Below are positions 23,321 to 37,470 of a DNA stretch of 64,000 nt, piece by piece; within the stretch, counting starts at the first letter, position 1, and the number at the start of each line of letters is the position of its first letter. A program made the translations under genes and the position numbers. Location: the NCBI GenBank assembly GCA_013398275.1, contig VZSE01008388.1, positions 310,001-374,000 of the forward strand, written 5' to 3'. Origin of the DNA: Promerops cafer (Eukaryota; Chordata; Aves; Passeriformes; Nectariniidae). The notes beneath the pieces were generated by a model. The model was not told the origin of the DNA, made no database searches, and saw only the letters and a program-made list of their open reading frames with translations.

Positions 23321-26300
23321 CTCTAGAGGTTGGAGGTCACCAGACAACAAATGGACCCCCAAGCTCTTAGCTTGACAATTTAGTTGAATTTGGCCATAGT
23401 GGTAGCTCTGCTACTTGAGTACTTGATACACTGCCCTACACACTTCAAAACAAAAGGTTAAAATTAAATAATAAAAATACTTTCAACCAGGCACCTTGTC
23501 AGAGGACATTGAACATCATATACCTGGGCAGACAAATACAGAGCCGTAAATCCCACCCAGGTGCATTATCCATGACAGGTCACACCTCTGAAGCTGCCCT
23601 ATCCTATATCCCAGCTGCAATGCTCACAAGTCCCCTGTCAGCCCTCAGGTGGGGTTTATCCTCTCTCCTCCTCTGTTCCAGCTGCATTAAACCATCTGTG
23701 CTAGAGTGAAATGGCTCCCTGCTTCTGATAGATTGCCTTTATGGCTGCCCCTGGAATACACTAGTTGTACCAAAGGGATGCCATTTCAGTATCTCCATCC
23801 CTTACAGTTTTATTAGCATCTGGCAGCTACTGATTGTCTGACAAGTGCAAGAAAAAAATGGGTACAAAAACATGCCTCTGAAACAAAAAGATGAGCTGTA
23901 AAATGGTGTTGTTTTTTAACTGAAAGTCAGTTTCTGAGGTTTCTTCCCATAAACTTAACCAGCAAAAGACTTTGACTTTTAGAAACAGAGGTAAATTACC
24001 ATCACCTTTGAGGTAAGTAGGTACTTTGCAAGCAGCACTGAAAGGGAGTTCATGGAATCTGTTCTCTACCACATGCAGAACACAGCCCAGCCACCTGCAG
24101 ATACGCCTCAGTCTCCAGAGGCGGGGGGCCTTGCCCCAGTTCTTCAGCAACAGGCAGCTGTCAAACCACTGAGAAAAGTCAACAAGGCTCCCACAGTCAA
24201 ACTGCAATTTCATCCCCACCACCACCACTCTGCATACGTCTCAGCATTCAGCAGTAGCTCCTTTAAAATTATGTCTACATTTCTGCTTTATGTGTTCTGT
24301 TCCAGCCCTTTGACTTCTCTCAAAACCACAGGAATAGTACAAGAGTGACCAGAGCCAGAGCCAAATCTAGGCTGCTGTGCTTCCCAAGAATGGGACTTCC
24401 AAGAGGACACAGCAACTCCAAGTCAGTGATGAATTCACACTGCTGCCAATAACCAAAGAGTTTGGTTAATAGTGAAATAATCACCTCACCTGTCTGCTGA
24501 TGCAATATATACCCTTTTTTGAAACCTCTTTTCCTGACTTCTTGCTGAGAGATTCTGCAATCAATATCTATAAGGCACCCACAAAAAAGCCTATCCAAAA
24601 TGTTTGGAGGACAAATGCAGAGGAGCAGAGCTTGCAACCCCATTTACAGAGCAGCAGGTTCCACATGGAATGCATTGCCAAAACTACAACGTTTCAGACA
24701 CCAAAATCTGGCCTGCTGTTGGAGATGATGTCTTTGTGCCACTGCTAATCAGATGGAACGAGAATATCTCTCCAGAGTTTGAAGAATCAGAATTAAATTG
24801 TTGTTATAAATGCCTATGAAATACAGTATTTTGCTTCTATCTTCCATGTCCTCACCCCACAAAAGTCTGAATGTTTGTGTAAGGCATAGGCTGTTTCCTA
24901 CCATCAAACTCTCAGGCAGAATACCACTCTCTCAACCACCAAGCACTACAGCCAGTTGCCCAGGGAGAAGTTTAATCTCCTTATACAAAATGGTTCTAAA
25001 ATGGCAAACTTTCTCCTAAGTCCTGTGATGGCCACTCTGCCTCACTCAGGCAACATGATTTGAACCTGTGAGTTACAAATACACTTAACAAAATACTCTG
25101 AGAACACATTTTGTTCTCAAGAATCTCTTATTTTCCCAGATGTTGCACCTCAGACTCCAGGAAAACACTTTCCCCATGGAGGCTGTGCAAGCACTTTCCA
25201 CATCAAGTTTGCTCTGACAATGGTGCTATCCCACAAAAAGTTTGTTCAAAATAAAAATCACTTAATATTTCTGACTGTATAGGGAAGGGGGAAAGGAAAT
25301 CAGCACTCCTCAGGTAGTCACGGGCCAGTTTTCCCTCCAATGGCCACAGAAACAATAGAATTTCTTCTATAATGGACAGTTTGAGGGCTAGAGTCAGGAC
25401 CTACACATAATTGCAAGATTCTTTGCCTGAGCCCACTAATTGTAATGTTCACATGGAGCACAATTACACACATATAGTATTTGTGGGACGTCTCTCATAC
25501 CTCATCTTCTCTAAGGCTTTTCTTATTTTGTCTTTGCAAGATGCAATTTTGAATATATAAGATCCAAAAAACTGCTGATAGGATATTACTTTTTTTTTTG
25601 CCCCTCCCCCCATAAGTTCATTCTAAAATGAGAAAACTCAGTTAACCTGATGGAAAAGAACACCATAACAGGATTTGATCTCACTTCCTTTGATATGTGA
25701 AACAAATACAGTTACTCCAGGAGACTTTGAGAAACACTTATGGAAAATTACAGGTGATGAATAACCCACAGGAAGACTTATTTTGTTCCCTGAATGCAAT
25801 ACTGAGAATTAAAATAATAGAAAAGAAAGGCTACTAGATCAAATCACATTTTGGTTTCTACCAAAAGCTATATTCATTCCAGTTCCCATGACATTTCCCA
25901 TCTGGTTCCCCAAGCTTTGTTTTGTCAAGTACAAAAAAAAATCTGGTGAATCCATAAGCAGGTGAGATACTGTAACTGGTTTTGTTCAATCCCTAAGTAT
26001 TTCTTTCACAAATTCAAAGAACAAACCCAATTTGCCTGGCTCACAAACACTGTCCTGCTGTTTTCCCTTGGACTAGGCACACAAAGAAAATGAAAATTTT
26101 CTGAGTTGAATATAAAATTAATATTTTATTCTTGTTTCATTATATTTTTATAAGCAACTAAGAACCAAAGCAGTGCCCATTCCAAGTCCAATGCAAAACA
26201 GCCACTACTGAGAAACAGAGAGCAAGAAGCCCAGGACCAGTCCTTGTCCTGGTTTTTGGAAGAAATGGATCCATCAGCCTAAAAGGAACTATGGGGCTTT

Positions 26301-29300
26301 ACAAAAAACAGCATAATATACGTGGCAAGTATTTTCCTGTCTGACAGTTAGGAACTCCTTTGTCAAGAGATTTAAATGAAAATCTTGATTTTTGAATTAG
26401 AAAACTGTAGGCCTTTAATGTTTGTTGCACACTAGTGCACGTGTTGCCCATACTTCTGGTGTATCTGTCTTTATTAAATAATCACATGAAAGACTGTGCA
26501 ACAAAATTTCCACTACTAGAGAAGAGAAATCCAAGATAAACAAGATCTGACCAAGTCATATATCATTTGCTTGTAACAGATCCAATATACAGCTCTGACA
26601 AAGTCATCTGTTACCAAGCTTGAGCTGAAGACTTCAGGGATCACCTTCATCACAGCAGTTAACAGCGCAAATAAATCTTGTGATGAAACTCACGGGATTT
26701 TTCTTTTTTATTATCATTTTTTAAGAAACATAAAATGCAGCAATTCAAGGTTTCCAAAAGGCTTTCACAGGACAGTGCATGGCTACTGGAAGGAACTTGA
26801 AGACATAGTCCCTACCACCTCGTATTGCAGAAAGTCTGCATCTCTCCAAGCCATTATTTTGTGATAGTCCAGAGATGATAGGAACCACAGATTTACACTA
26901 GGCAAGGGCATCATGTGTGTGGCTTTCTCTTAATGAGAGTGGCAGCTGGAGAGAGTCATTGCCACAGAACCCTACTGCTCCCCTCTCAACTGCTAACAAG
27001 TATGCTGTGAGCCACAGCTCAGAAACCACTGTCAAATTTAAACCTAGCAAAGGCAAAAACAGAATTTGTTAACACTGTGCTGTCATACTAAGCATGCTCC
27101 ACATGTTTAAGACCTGTGATCTTAAGACAATGAACTAATACATTACATAGACCTGTATAAATATAACAGACTCAGCTTAGCAGAACCACTTTGTGTGTGT
27201 ATATACATTTGACAGAACTCCAGCCATAGATACCTAGCAACATAAAAATCAGGCAACCAGTTCAGTCAAAGGTAGCCAAAGAAATGCTAAGTTACATTGT
27301 GCCTACATCCCCTGACACTACTGATGCCTCTATGCCCAGTGCAGATTTTAACTAGCATTGTGCAAAACTATCACAACAAACTCCAAAGCTAAAAGAAACT
27401 GTGCGGGACAGACACAAGGTTAAATTATGGAAATAAATTTGCTTTGCTCAAGCCATTGCAGTTACATTAAGAGTCCAAAGCAAAAGGTATCATCTTTAAG
27501 TAAGTGTATTTTCAGAGTTTTTTTTTATCACAAACGCAAACAAACTGTGTTTTGGAGCACCAGACCAGATGGTTTTACCATCTCTCCCTGCTTGAGATTC
27601 TGGCCACAGTAAACAGACCACAGAATCATTTTCTTAAAACAAAACAAAAGCAGGCTGCTATTAAAGAACAAAGGAGTAGGAGCCCTAGATCTACTCTCCC
27701 TTCAGAGAAAAAATTTATTCCCCAGTTTCACAGGCTCTCCTGCCTGACACCCTGCTGCCAAATTAGAAAAGTAGAGCATACACTTTAAAGTTGTTTCCAT
27801 TTCAGAGGAAACCACACAACCTTACAGACATAAAAATGGATACAAAGGCTATCTAGTTTTGCATGGATCTTGGTTTTATGTGGGCTTATACACAATAAGT
27901 AAAATCCCACAAAACAAAGAAAAGGCACACTATCCACTGCTATGCAGTCTTATAGTGAAAGGCAGCAGCCTGAAGAAAATGAGACATATCCCTTTAAGCA
28001 AAGTTATTTACAAGATCCACCATAAAAATAATTTTTGTTACAAGCCATTTCAATATTAGAAACTGAAAACACTGAAAACTACCTTTCACATTAAAGTGGG
28101 CAAATTCTCCAACAACACACAAAATGGAAGTCCCCAGACTGGCATTCTTTAGCAAAGCACATTTCAAATCATTCTTCTTATTAACGTTTTAACATCTAAA
28201 CTGGGAACATCCATCTTGTTTCCTAGCTCTAACTATAATCAGAGCTAAAATGGGTGTCAGTAGAGCAAAGATCACTGGTTGCCACTACACTTCAAGGGTA
28301 TTACAACAGTGTCTCTCACTTTAGAACTTAACACTCTCAAAAGAAGAGTACTGAAGTGAGAGATATTACTCCTAAATTGCAGTTTTAATATAAATTTGCT
28401 GTCTGTGATTACATTCAGTACTCTTGGAGAGCCCACAGCCCACAGAAAACTTCCACAGAAAGATGCTATGAGCCAGAAATCATGATGCAGAAAGTTGCAT
28501 GGTTGGGTGCAGGGTTTACTCTCAGATTAAACTTTTACACACCACCTCTAACCAAGCTGAAGCTTCACTGACCAATTTTTGCTTCCCATTCAAGCAAATG
28601 GGAATGTTGGGTGCCTGAGCACCAGCCACCCAGCCACTGGGATCTCCAACCAGTTCAGCAGAGACTTAATCTGAGAAAGGTGAGCTCCCTCAGATGGCTG
28701 ACAGCTTTTTCAAGATGTTTGTCTTTCAAATCCATGCTAGTCCAAACAGCTGCAGGATAGGCTGGATGGCATCTTCTCCAGCTGCATACCAGCAATGCCC
28801 AGAACAAACTGATGTGTGACTAAGGCCATGATGACTCCGTTTTGTGAGAAGTAAGAGCAATGACTACAGCCAAGCATTTGGGAACAGTTTTGTAAGAACT
28901 TTAAAGGAAATGCAGACTTAGTCATAACCCTGTTTAATTTACTGCAAAATAGTTATCCTGATTTGTCCATACACACACACACTCCCCCAGCATGGGGTCA
29001 GGATTGACAACATGCTGACATCTTTCCAAAGGCTAGTGCTTACTCAGATGTGGTTTCCAGTTAAGCAAAATCTGATAGCCAACCACAAGCATATATGTAG
29101 ATTTACTCTCTCACTTACGCAACATTTTATTACAGGGAGAAACAAAGTTTGACCCTTGGAGTTTCAGAGAAATTTTTGAGGCTACAAAAGTAAGAAAATT
29201 CTAACAAATGCTGACTAGCAATAGGTGCAGTATTAAGAAAAAGATATTTAATACATCAAATTTGACATTTCATCAACAAGTTTGATCCAGAAAACAGTCT

Positions 29301-32300
29301 CTAGATACTTTTCTCGTATTAATTCAAGCCAAGACACTAATTCACAACAGATATAATTTGACAAATCTATTTCATATTTTTTTAGTGTGTATCAACTATG
29401 ATTCTCTTTTAGAATTTATTCCATAATGCTTTGTCAAGATTCCTGCTCCACAGAATAATTAGCATGTTGACTATATTTGATGTGCAGAGACTAATTCTAA
29501 CCCGTGCTGTGTAATGAAGATTGGCTAGAAAAGTCACTTGAAATAGTTTCTGGTATCTGACTGGACTGAATTTTTAAAGCACTTCCAGCATGAGCAATCA
29601 TGCTTAGTAATTCCAAATAGGATTTCCGAGAACTGCTAGGGATGTGATTTTCAAATTAAAGTTGCACTTAAGCAGAGAGCACATTTACTGGATTATTTCA
29701 GTGTCCAGAGACAAAGCAACATCAATATCATGAGAATTGTTCAGAGCGAGTTCAGTTTGAGTTTTGGTTGAATATGTGGAAAGAAATACAAGGAAGAGGA
29801 AAGCTTTCTGTATATTCAGCTGCCTCTATTTTTAATTGACAGCTATTTTTTTTCAGAGCTTTGGTGAAAAGCGCTGTTTCCTATTGAGAGAAAATACAAA
29901 TTCCCTCAGTTTTTTTTCAAATTATTTACATATAGAACTACCTAGTGAAACTATAAACTCATACCACTGTACTGACGTCTCACTGTTAAAGAAGCAGAAT
30001 TGCTAATATTGCCTACTGAAACATCACATTTCAGAGTTGAATAATAAGTGAGCTGAAGTGGCAAAACACTGTTAGAAGCTTTGCTAACAGTCCACTCCTG
30101 CCCAGCAGGACCTACCTCAGACCCACATAACCTGGCCAAAGCCTGTAGGAGTAGCTCAGGAGCTTGGATAGCTGTCCATGCTTTCTGGTGTCCTCCTCTG
30201 GGGTAAAATCCTCAATGACGTTTCCCCAGCAGTACTCTAGTTCCTGTTTCAATTTCCCTCTCAAACATTGATCACTACCTCTGCTAGTACTACAGAGAAC
30301 CAGTACTGTAAAGTCCAGCTGCTTAGTTATAATTTTAGATCTAAAGGGATGTGAGTTCAGTTGACTGATTTTGTTACTTTGTGCGGTTGCTTCCTTACTT
30401 AGAACTATGCACCTAAAAGAAATGAGGAGTAAATCCTAAGGTCATGTTTACCTGTCAAGGCTGCTTTGCTCTCCAAGATATGTACAACTGGAGACAACAG
30501 CAGGAGGAAGCATATTCCAACAGAAAATAGTAGGAACCCCATTAAAAATTTAACAGCAAAATATATCACAGGAAAGACACACACTAGAGGCTACCATCTT
30601 TAACTCGAGAGAGAATAGTTCATGGAAGCTCTCTCCATGTTGAAAACTCCAACACTGTTGAATTTATCAAACTAGCAGAAACTGTTAGCTGCTGAAATTT
30701 GATTTATAGTAAGTAGAACAACATACAGCCTTGTGGGAAGGTACCCAGTAGAGAAAAAATAGCGAAATAAAATTAAAATGAACAGTTCACTAAATATTTT
30801 GAAATGGTAAACATTTGCCAATAAAGTAAATGAAGACAGAATTCTGGCAACTGAGTCAGAATTTTAATCCAAGGTGCTGAGGAAAAAAAAAAGGAATGAT
30901 ACCCTCATTCAAAGACATCTACCAGCTACATCATCTCTAGGAGTGGAGAAACACTGTTCAAGTCTAAATCAGCAATGCTTGGATCTGCCACTGCCAGATT
31001 TTTTTAAAAAATAAATAAATAATTGAACGACTGTGTTAAATGGTTACTGAGAATCCAGAGAGAGCAGGGAATTTCTTACAAAAGGCTGCTTGAAATAACC
31101 TGGTTACACTCCTCTTCCCAAGACAGAAGTCCTCTTTGCTATTTATTTCCTCATTACTTTTCTACCTTCTAAAGCTGGCACCACCTTGCTCCCTTTCAGA
31201 GGGACTGCCAGGCACTGTTGTGTGTCAGTGCTGGAGAACAAAGCCAAAGGAAAAGGTGCAAAGCAATAACAGCACCTCCCCGCCCTGACCCTCCTTCCCA
31301 CTGAAGTCACTCCAAAAAACAGCCATTTGCTTCCCTGGGGGCATATTTGACCACAAAAAACTTGTGTATATTTTTCCAAGTTTCCAGAACCTCCATTTGG
31401 GCACGTATGTCAAAAGCCCAGCGCAGCCCTGCTCCCTGTAATCCATCTAATAGTAGGATTTTCCAGCAGGACCATTCCAATCACAACCCAACAGAATGGT
31501 CGGCTGCTCTCTGTGCTGCACAGCAGCTCTACTGCACCACCAATATTCTTGGGTGTTTCTATAGAAATAGCTGAATGCAGCAGGCCCACACCCCAGGCAG
31601 ATGATGCATTACTCTGCAAGAAGCCCCAAAAGACACAAACAAAGTAGAAGGAATAAAATAAACAAGATTTTCTGTGACCCTAAGGATGGGATTATAACTT
31701 TTTTTTTTTAAGCTTGAGCAGGAAGCCTTTCTAAATTACATTGCTTGGATTTTATTGTATTATCTTCATGGCACAGTTATTACACATTAAAGGTAATGAC
31801 TCTCTTCTGCAAGTAACCTAATATTGAACATGATTGATAACGCCTATCTGGGCTTTAGAGAATGCTGAATTTTCTAAATGGAAGGAGGGAACTGAGTTGG
31901 ATGAGGTGAATAGGGAATAGCTTGAGTGGATTATGTGCATGCATATGAAAAACCAACTGCTAGGTTTTCATTAGAACACACTATTTTCTTGAAAATACCC
32001 ACTAATGGCAAACAAATGGGAAAAAAATCCCCAGATGTTCCATTTGTGGGTAATTCTGCTCAGACTCCAAATATACATATTATTGTTGTTCTTATCCATT
32101 TGATAATTTTATAAACATACATATAACACAAAGACATACACAGTACATACATGCGTGCACACCAATGCTCACACGTTGATTCAGGGAAATTCAGGTTTAG
32201 AATTTATATTTCAAGGGAAATCTGGCCATTTTGATTCCTCTTGTTCCTTTAAATTATGTCTGTGGCTGGAATCACCGAGCAGACTACTGATGCCTGATTA

Positions 32301-33200
32301 TCTTGAGGTGCCCTAAAGCACCAGGTTTGTTCAGGCACTGAAGAAGACATGGGGCAATAGGAGGGGTGGCCCAATAGGGGAGGGCATACAGAGACTTCCA
32401 CTGGCTCCCAGGCAAGACGGAACAGTGTCCACACTCACACAAACACCATTTCACTGCTAGATCTGATGACTTCTGTCCTTTTAAGATGGGGTCAACCATC
32501 ACCTCCTGTAAGAGGCAAAAACAAACCTAGAGTCTAAGGTGGAACTGCTTGTTCAGAAACTGACTTCTCTTTCTCTCTCACGCCTGATGTTAATAAGCAA
32601 AGATTTGCCTTGGTATTCCTCAGGTCCTTGCACATTCCCACAGTAGTTTTTTGACCCTCAGCCTACTTATTAATGAATCATCTCACTGCTCCAGCAAACC
32701 TGGTCAAACTGTCTTGGCTACGTTCATTACATTGCCTTTAACTAGGGGAGACAGGAAAAAAAAAGCCACAAAAAGTGTTTTTTAAAGTTAAATTAAATGG
32801 TTCAATTATAGAACGGAATTGTTTCCTTGTGAAACAGAAAAAGTATTACTTGAAGGTGTGGGGTTTTTTGTTTTGGTTTGGTTTTTAATGGAAGTTACAC
32901 CAAAGATCTGATAATCCTTAAAAGACACTATGAAGTCAGTTAATAGCCTCCTGATCATGAAACCAGAGCAAGCCACTGACTAGGAACAGTCTCTGGTGTT
33001 ACTGCAAAATACATCAGTGTTTTTAGCTGCTGTCACACTTCTTTGGCAAAGTTGTCCTACGATTTTTAAAGCTATTTTATTCATTCAAGCACTCACATTA
33101 TTAACTCTACCCTCAAAAAAACACCCCAAAGTGTAGTACATTAAACACAACAAGTCAATAGAGAAACTTTGATCTGGTAGAACTTAACTGTTTGTCAAGG
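23321..33200. other. Intronic sequence without recognisable genes or repeats
   Basis: This is nearly 10 kb of AT-rich unique-looking sequence. Small features are a short CA run at about 28970-28982 and A/T-rich runs at about 31004-31022 and 31700-31710. The part at 29440-29850 is very AT-rich and has homeodomain-type words (AATAATTAGC at 29454; TTTAATTGACAGC at 29831, a TAATT core next to a TALE-type TGACAG). It could be conserved non-coding DNA, but conservation cannot be judged here. Confidence 0.55.
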
Positions 33201-33255
33201 CTTTGGGAAGTGCATTTTTTCCTTCTTGCAGAAGGGAAAAATGCACTTCCCAAGG
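33201..33255 (+). repeat. Near-perfect inverted repeat, 26-bp stem with 3-base loop
   Basis: The left arm 33201-33226 and right arm 33230-33255 pair along their whole length around a TGC loop (33227-33229). On the plus strand all but two positions are Watson-Crick; 202/254 and 220/236 are T-G, which would be G-U wobbles in RNA. Pairing stops at 200/256. Each arm contains GGGAAGTGCA or its complement. No LINE, LTR or DNA-transposon end is recognised. Either a local inverted duplication or a hairpin RNA would give this shape. Confidence 0.97.
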
Positions 33256-36200
33256 AAAAGGACAGGGAAAATTACCTGGAAATTATTCCCTTCTGCCCTG
33301 TCATTTGCCAGAAAAGGAGCCCCCAGCTGCTACTCACCCTTCCTGAGATCTCAGCAAGCTCTGGGAGGGCAGCAGGGTGGCTGCAGGGGAGAACAGCATT
33401 TGTTAGAGCTTGTGCGGGGTCAACATGGTGGCACTACCAGGAGGTGGTAAAGGCTATTTTAGAGACACTGTACCAAACTTCCAGAAATCCTGAACCTATC
33501 CCCACTCCTCTTCCTCACACAGACACTGATAAACAGCAACATTTTTCAAGGTACATTTTAAAATTAAAGTGTCATATTATGGAAGTTGGTATTTATCATG
33601 TCAGTCTTTTGATTTTTGTAGGCTTGGCAGCTCTTGTACTTGACATTATAACAATCAAGTTGTGAAAAGATTTTTTTCTACTTTAAAAGTGCTTCCAGTA
33701 ACAGTTTCCTGAGATAAGTCTCCATCAGTAATAGCCCAGAATATTTCTCCTTTCTTCTTAAACTTGTGTCAGGTACAAGTTGAGGCCTCTATGACATAGG
33801 ATATTTTCCAGCTTCAAGAGCTAATAAACAGAACAAGCCCATGTATTCAAATACTAAAGAAGGGAAACAATGAAAAATAAAAACAAACCCAAAAGCAGCA
33901 GCTTGGAACTATGGAGAAGGAAATAAGTCATCAGTTCAACAGCTCTTGACATTATTTATTCTCTCATTCACGTTACAAGGGAGGACACTGCACAAAAGTG
34001 GTTGAACAACAACCTATGACCTTCAATAACAGAGGCTGGGAAGAGGTTTTGTCCCATACAAGTTCTGTAGATTGTCCATTTTCACAGACATTGTTGCCTG
34101 CTGATCTTTCAACACAGCAGTTTTGCATCTTTACTGTGCCAATAGTCTCTTAGAACACATCATGCCCTCTAATATAGAAAGGTTCAGAGTTTTTTCCTAA
34201 ATATTCTTAAACTTAAGAGCAGGAATTCTCTTTTTCTTTTTTAAACTATGTCCAAAATGAACACTGACTTCAAAACTTCACCTCCCAATAAGTCCATCAG
34301 AGGAAGGCTGAGGTCTGAAGCCTGAAACACCAAATGCTCTGGGTTTACCTACAGCAGACCCTAAGCAGCCAAGTACTTATCTGTGCAAGCAGATGCAAAG
34401 AAATCAGTAAAGCATGAAGCATGCAAGAGATATCATGAAACATACAGTTTGCAGTTTACCTGTAAGGCAAAGTGGAACTTAAAATGGAGTATGGAAGTGA
34501 ATGGAATGAACAGAGAATGTTATCCCATGATAATGAAATGCACTCGGGTGACTGAAAAGCTGTCTACATAAATGATATGCAGACTGATGGACTAAAATTT
34601 ATGCACAATGACTGAAATGCAGTCTGTGGCATAGGTTAAAAATTACAGCATTATAATTCTGCAATATTTCATCCTTTGTGTTTTGTTTTTTTCCTTGAAC
34701 TGCTCTTAGAATCATTTTTCTTGACAGAACTTTTCCTTTTAAACTTGAGTAACCTCACTCTTCTTCTAAATTGTCTTTCTGAGCTCCTATTCCAATGCAT
34801 CAAAGGAGCAATGCATGATCATAGCAAGTAATTTGCTCAAACCATACTCCCACTACTTAGCTTCAAAACAAATATACTCAGGTATAAGTTTGAGAATTTG
34901 TTTTCTTCCTACACTGGTTTTAATGTGGCAAACTCTATACAAATTTTGCTGCTCCCAGCTTCCCTCTCTATTATCTCAGTCAGCCTTACACTACAGTGAA
35001 GAACAAAGCAACCCCCAGCTCAGCTCCTTACCAGAGAAGCAAGTAAAACTGTACCTTCACACACACTTAAAATGTACAAAGAAGCAGTGCATGGAAACAG
35101 GGAGATCTAAAATAGCCTCTAATATGCTGCTAGAAATTAATCTGAAAAAGTACATTTTTCAAGTACTAAAAAATGTCAACATTTAAAAAAACCCAAAAAT
35201 ATCAAAGCAAAAAAACAAAACACCCACCTCCACCCACTTCTGCTCCTTGAGAAACCTGAGCAGTACTCAGCACCAAAATAAGAACTATTTTTGAATGCAG
35301 GTTTTTCCCAACAAGGGAAAAACAGAGGAAATAAGAATAGTTACATACAATAGAATTCTTTTTCCCCACTTCAGACGCAAATAACTAACCTACAAGAGCC
35401 TGTAGTGACCAGTGCAGGACATTCAACTAGCTGTTGAACCTTACAAGTTATTTCTACTCCTAGATCTATTATTAGACTTAGTTTCTGAAAGAATATGTAT
35501 TGGGGTTGCAATATCCAAAGAGTACATTCAATCTAGTTTGACATATATTTCATTCATGCTAAGAACTACTTTAACTTTTGAAGTAAGCCAGTGTATTGTA
35601 AATGACTTGTAATTTGGGGAATAAGGGAAGAAAATTAACAAAAAGGTCACCAAAATTAGCTTACCTCTCTAAGCTTTCGTTTCCCAAAATGATTTAACAA
35701 ATGCCTCCTTATCATACACAAGCAGCGTGTTTGTGGGCAACTGAAAGTGAGTAGTTGAGCTCTCAGACTAAAACAGAAGTGATGAATGATAAGAAAGATC
35801 TTGGAAAGGGGTTAATCTGTCTTTCTGACAGCAGAGTTAAGATAGGGGTCATTGAAGTCTCTCTCAATCCTACAAATTAGCCTTACATTCTCAGACACGA
35901 AATTTCAAGGTTAAACCTACCAAAGCCATTATAAATAGCAACTCAGTAGAATACTTCACTGAGGTGTAAGTAGTTTTCCTACCATACACACAGAGCCCAC
36001 CTACAGGCACCTTCTACTGAGAATTATTTTGACTCATGGTACCATCCCCTCTCCCCAGCTTGCTATGCCAGCCAGGGGAGTTCAGACAGCCCAATCAGCT
36101 CAATGGATTTCCACTCCCACAAATCAGTTTTGAGGCCCAGTCAGGCTGCCCACATGAATATTGAATGAAAGGTAAAGAAAGATTCAAGCAAAAACTCCAA

Positions 36201-37403
36201 CTGGAACTTGTCTGGTACACACAAAAGAGGGATTCAGAGCTTGGAAGGAGGAGTCAAAGCAACCTGGAGACACACAAGCCGAGGGACCTCCAATAAATGG
36301 TCATTTGTGGACCATCCTGCTTGGACAGGAAAATACGAACAGTAAGTAGGTTCAAAGGCTTTGAGCCACTAAAGCAGGAATGACTGAAATCAAATCTTGA
36401 TAAACATCTCTGGCTAAGATCAGAAAACTGCAAAAGAAACCCTGAAAATAACAGTTAAGCAACTTTTTTCAAGTTTACTATTTCTTAACACACTTAAATA
36501 CAACATCTGTTTGTTACACTTCTCTCAAAAATGTTCTGAACTCTTGAACTTCTTAGGAGGAAACAATGTCATTTCAAATGACTGACTTCAAATCAACTTT
36601 TTATTATCCTGTTTCTCACATGCCAGTAGTTATGTTGAGAACAGTTGGTACTGACAAGAACAAAACTGTACTTCATTATGAAATAGAAAGCTCCATGCAG
36701 GGTATTTGTATTGTCTGTAAACACTATACCTTCAGCATGCTCTCTGATTTTAAAAAAATATACCTAAAACTCACAGGTTCAACTCACACAAAACCCCAGA
36801 CCTTTATGTTTTGCTCTACTTTATTCTCATCACCCCTTCTTTGAGAGGTTACAAACAGCAAGTCTCCTAAACAAATATGAGTATTTTATGGAATGCCATG
36901 AGTCACATTTTTAATTAGCTTGATCTTTTCCATACAAGGCATTGCCACCATCTCACAGATATCCCTGAACAACTGTGAGTACACTTAAACCACACAAACT
37001 CATTTTATGGCTGCTCTGTAAATCAGCTCTCAGATCCCTACACTTCCCTTCAGGAAGTCAAACTTATCTTCAGGACATGTTCCAAGTATAGAGTATGTGC
37101 ATGGGTACTTACAATTTACTTACAACATTCCTCTTCTTTTTTCTAAAGACCTATCTAGAACTGTAGCAGTGGAAGAAAATGCATTAAAAACCATCTCTAT
37201 CACTGCAATTATGATCTTTTCCTGTATCTAATAATGAAAGCCAAACCACCTCATTTACTTTAGAAAAAGTGAATAGACATGTGATAACTGTCCCAGAGTG
37301 ATTTGCTTTTTCAAATGCCAACAGGCATTCTGGGATAGTAACTAGTTCCTGATGCTTCCCAGTGCTATATCTAGTAACAGTGGATGACTTAGGAACAAAG
37401 ACT
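33256..37403. other. Intronic sequence, nothing recognised
   Basis: This is AT-rich unique-looking sequence. A 157-codon plus-strand open frame (33192-33665) runs through the hairpin but matches nothing I know and has no splice or promoter support, so it is not called. Confidence 0.6.
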
Positions 37404-37470
37404 GGTTTTGTTTGTTTGTGCTTTTGTTTTGGGGTTTTTTTTCTTTGGTTTGGGGATTTTGTTTATTAGG
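37404..37470. repeat. T/G-rich low-complexity tract
   Basis: This is a run of TTTTG/TTTGG-type words (GTTTTGTTTGTTTG, then GGGGTTTTTTTTC, TTTGGTTTGGGG and a final T run). On the host-gene strand it is A/C-rich. It is simple sequence with no gene. Confidence 0.92.

Noticed and set aside
33192..33665. A 157-codon plus-strand open frame
   Set aside because: It reads through the inverted repeat and has no similarity I can recognise.
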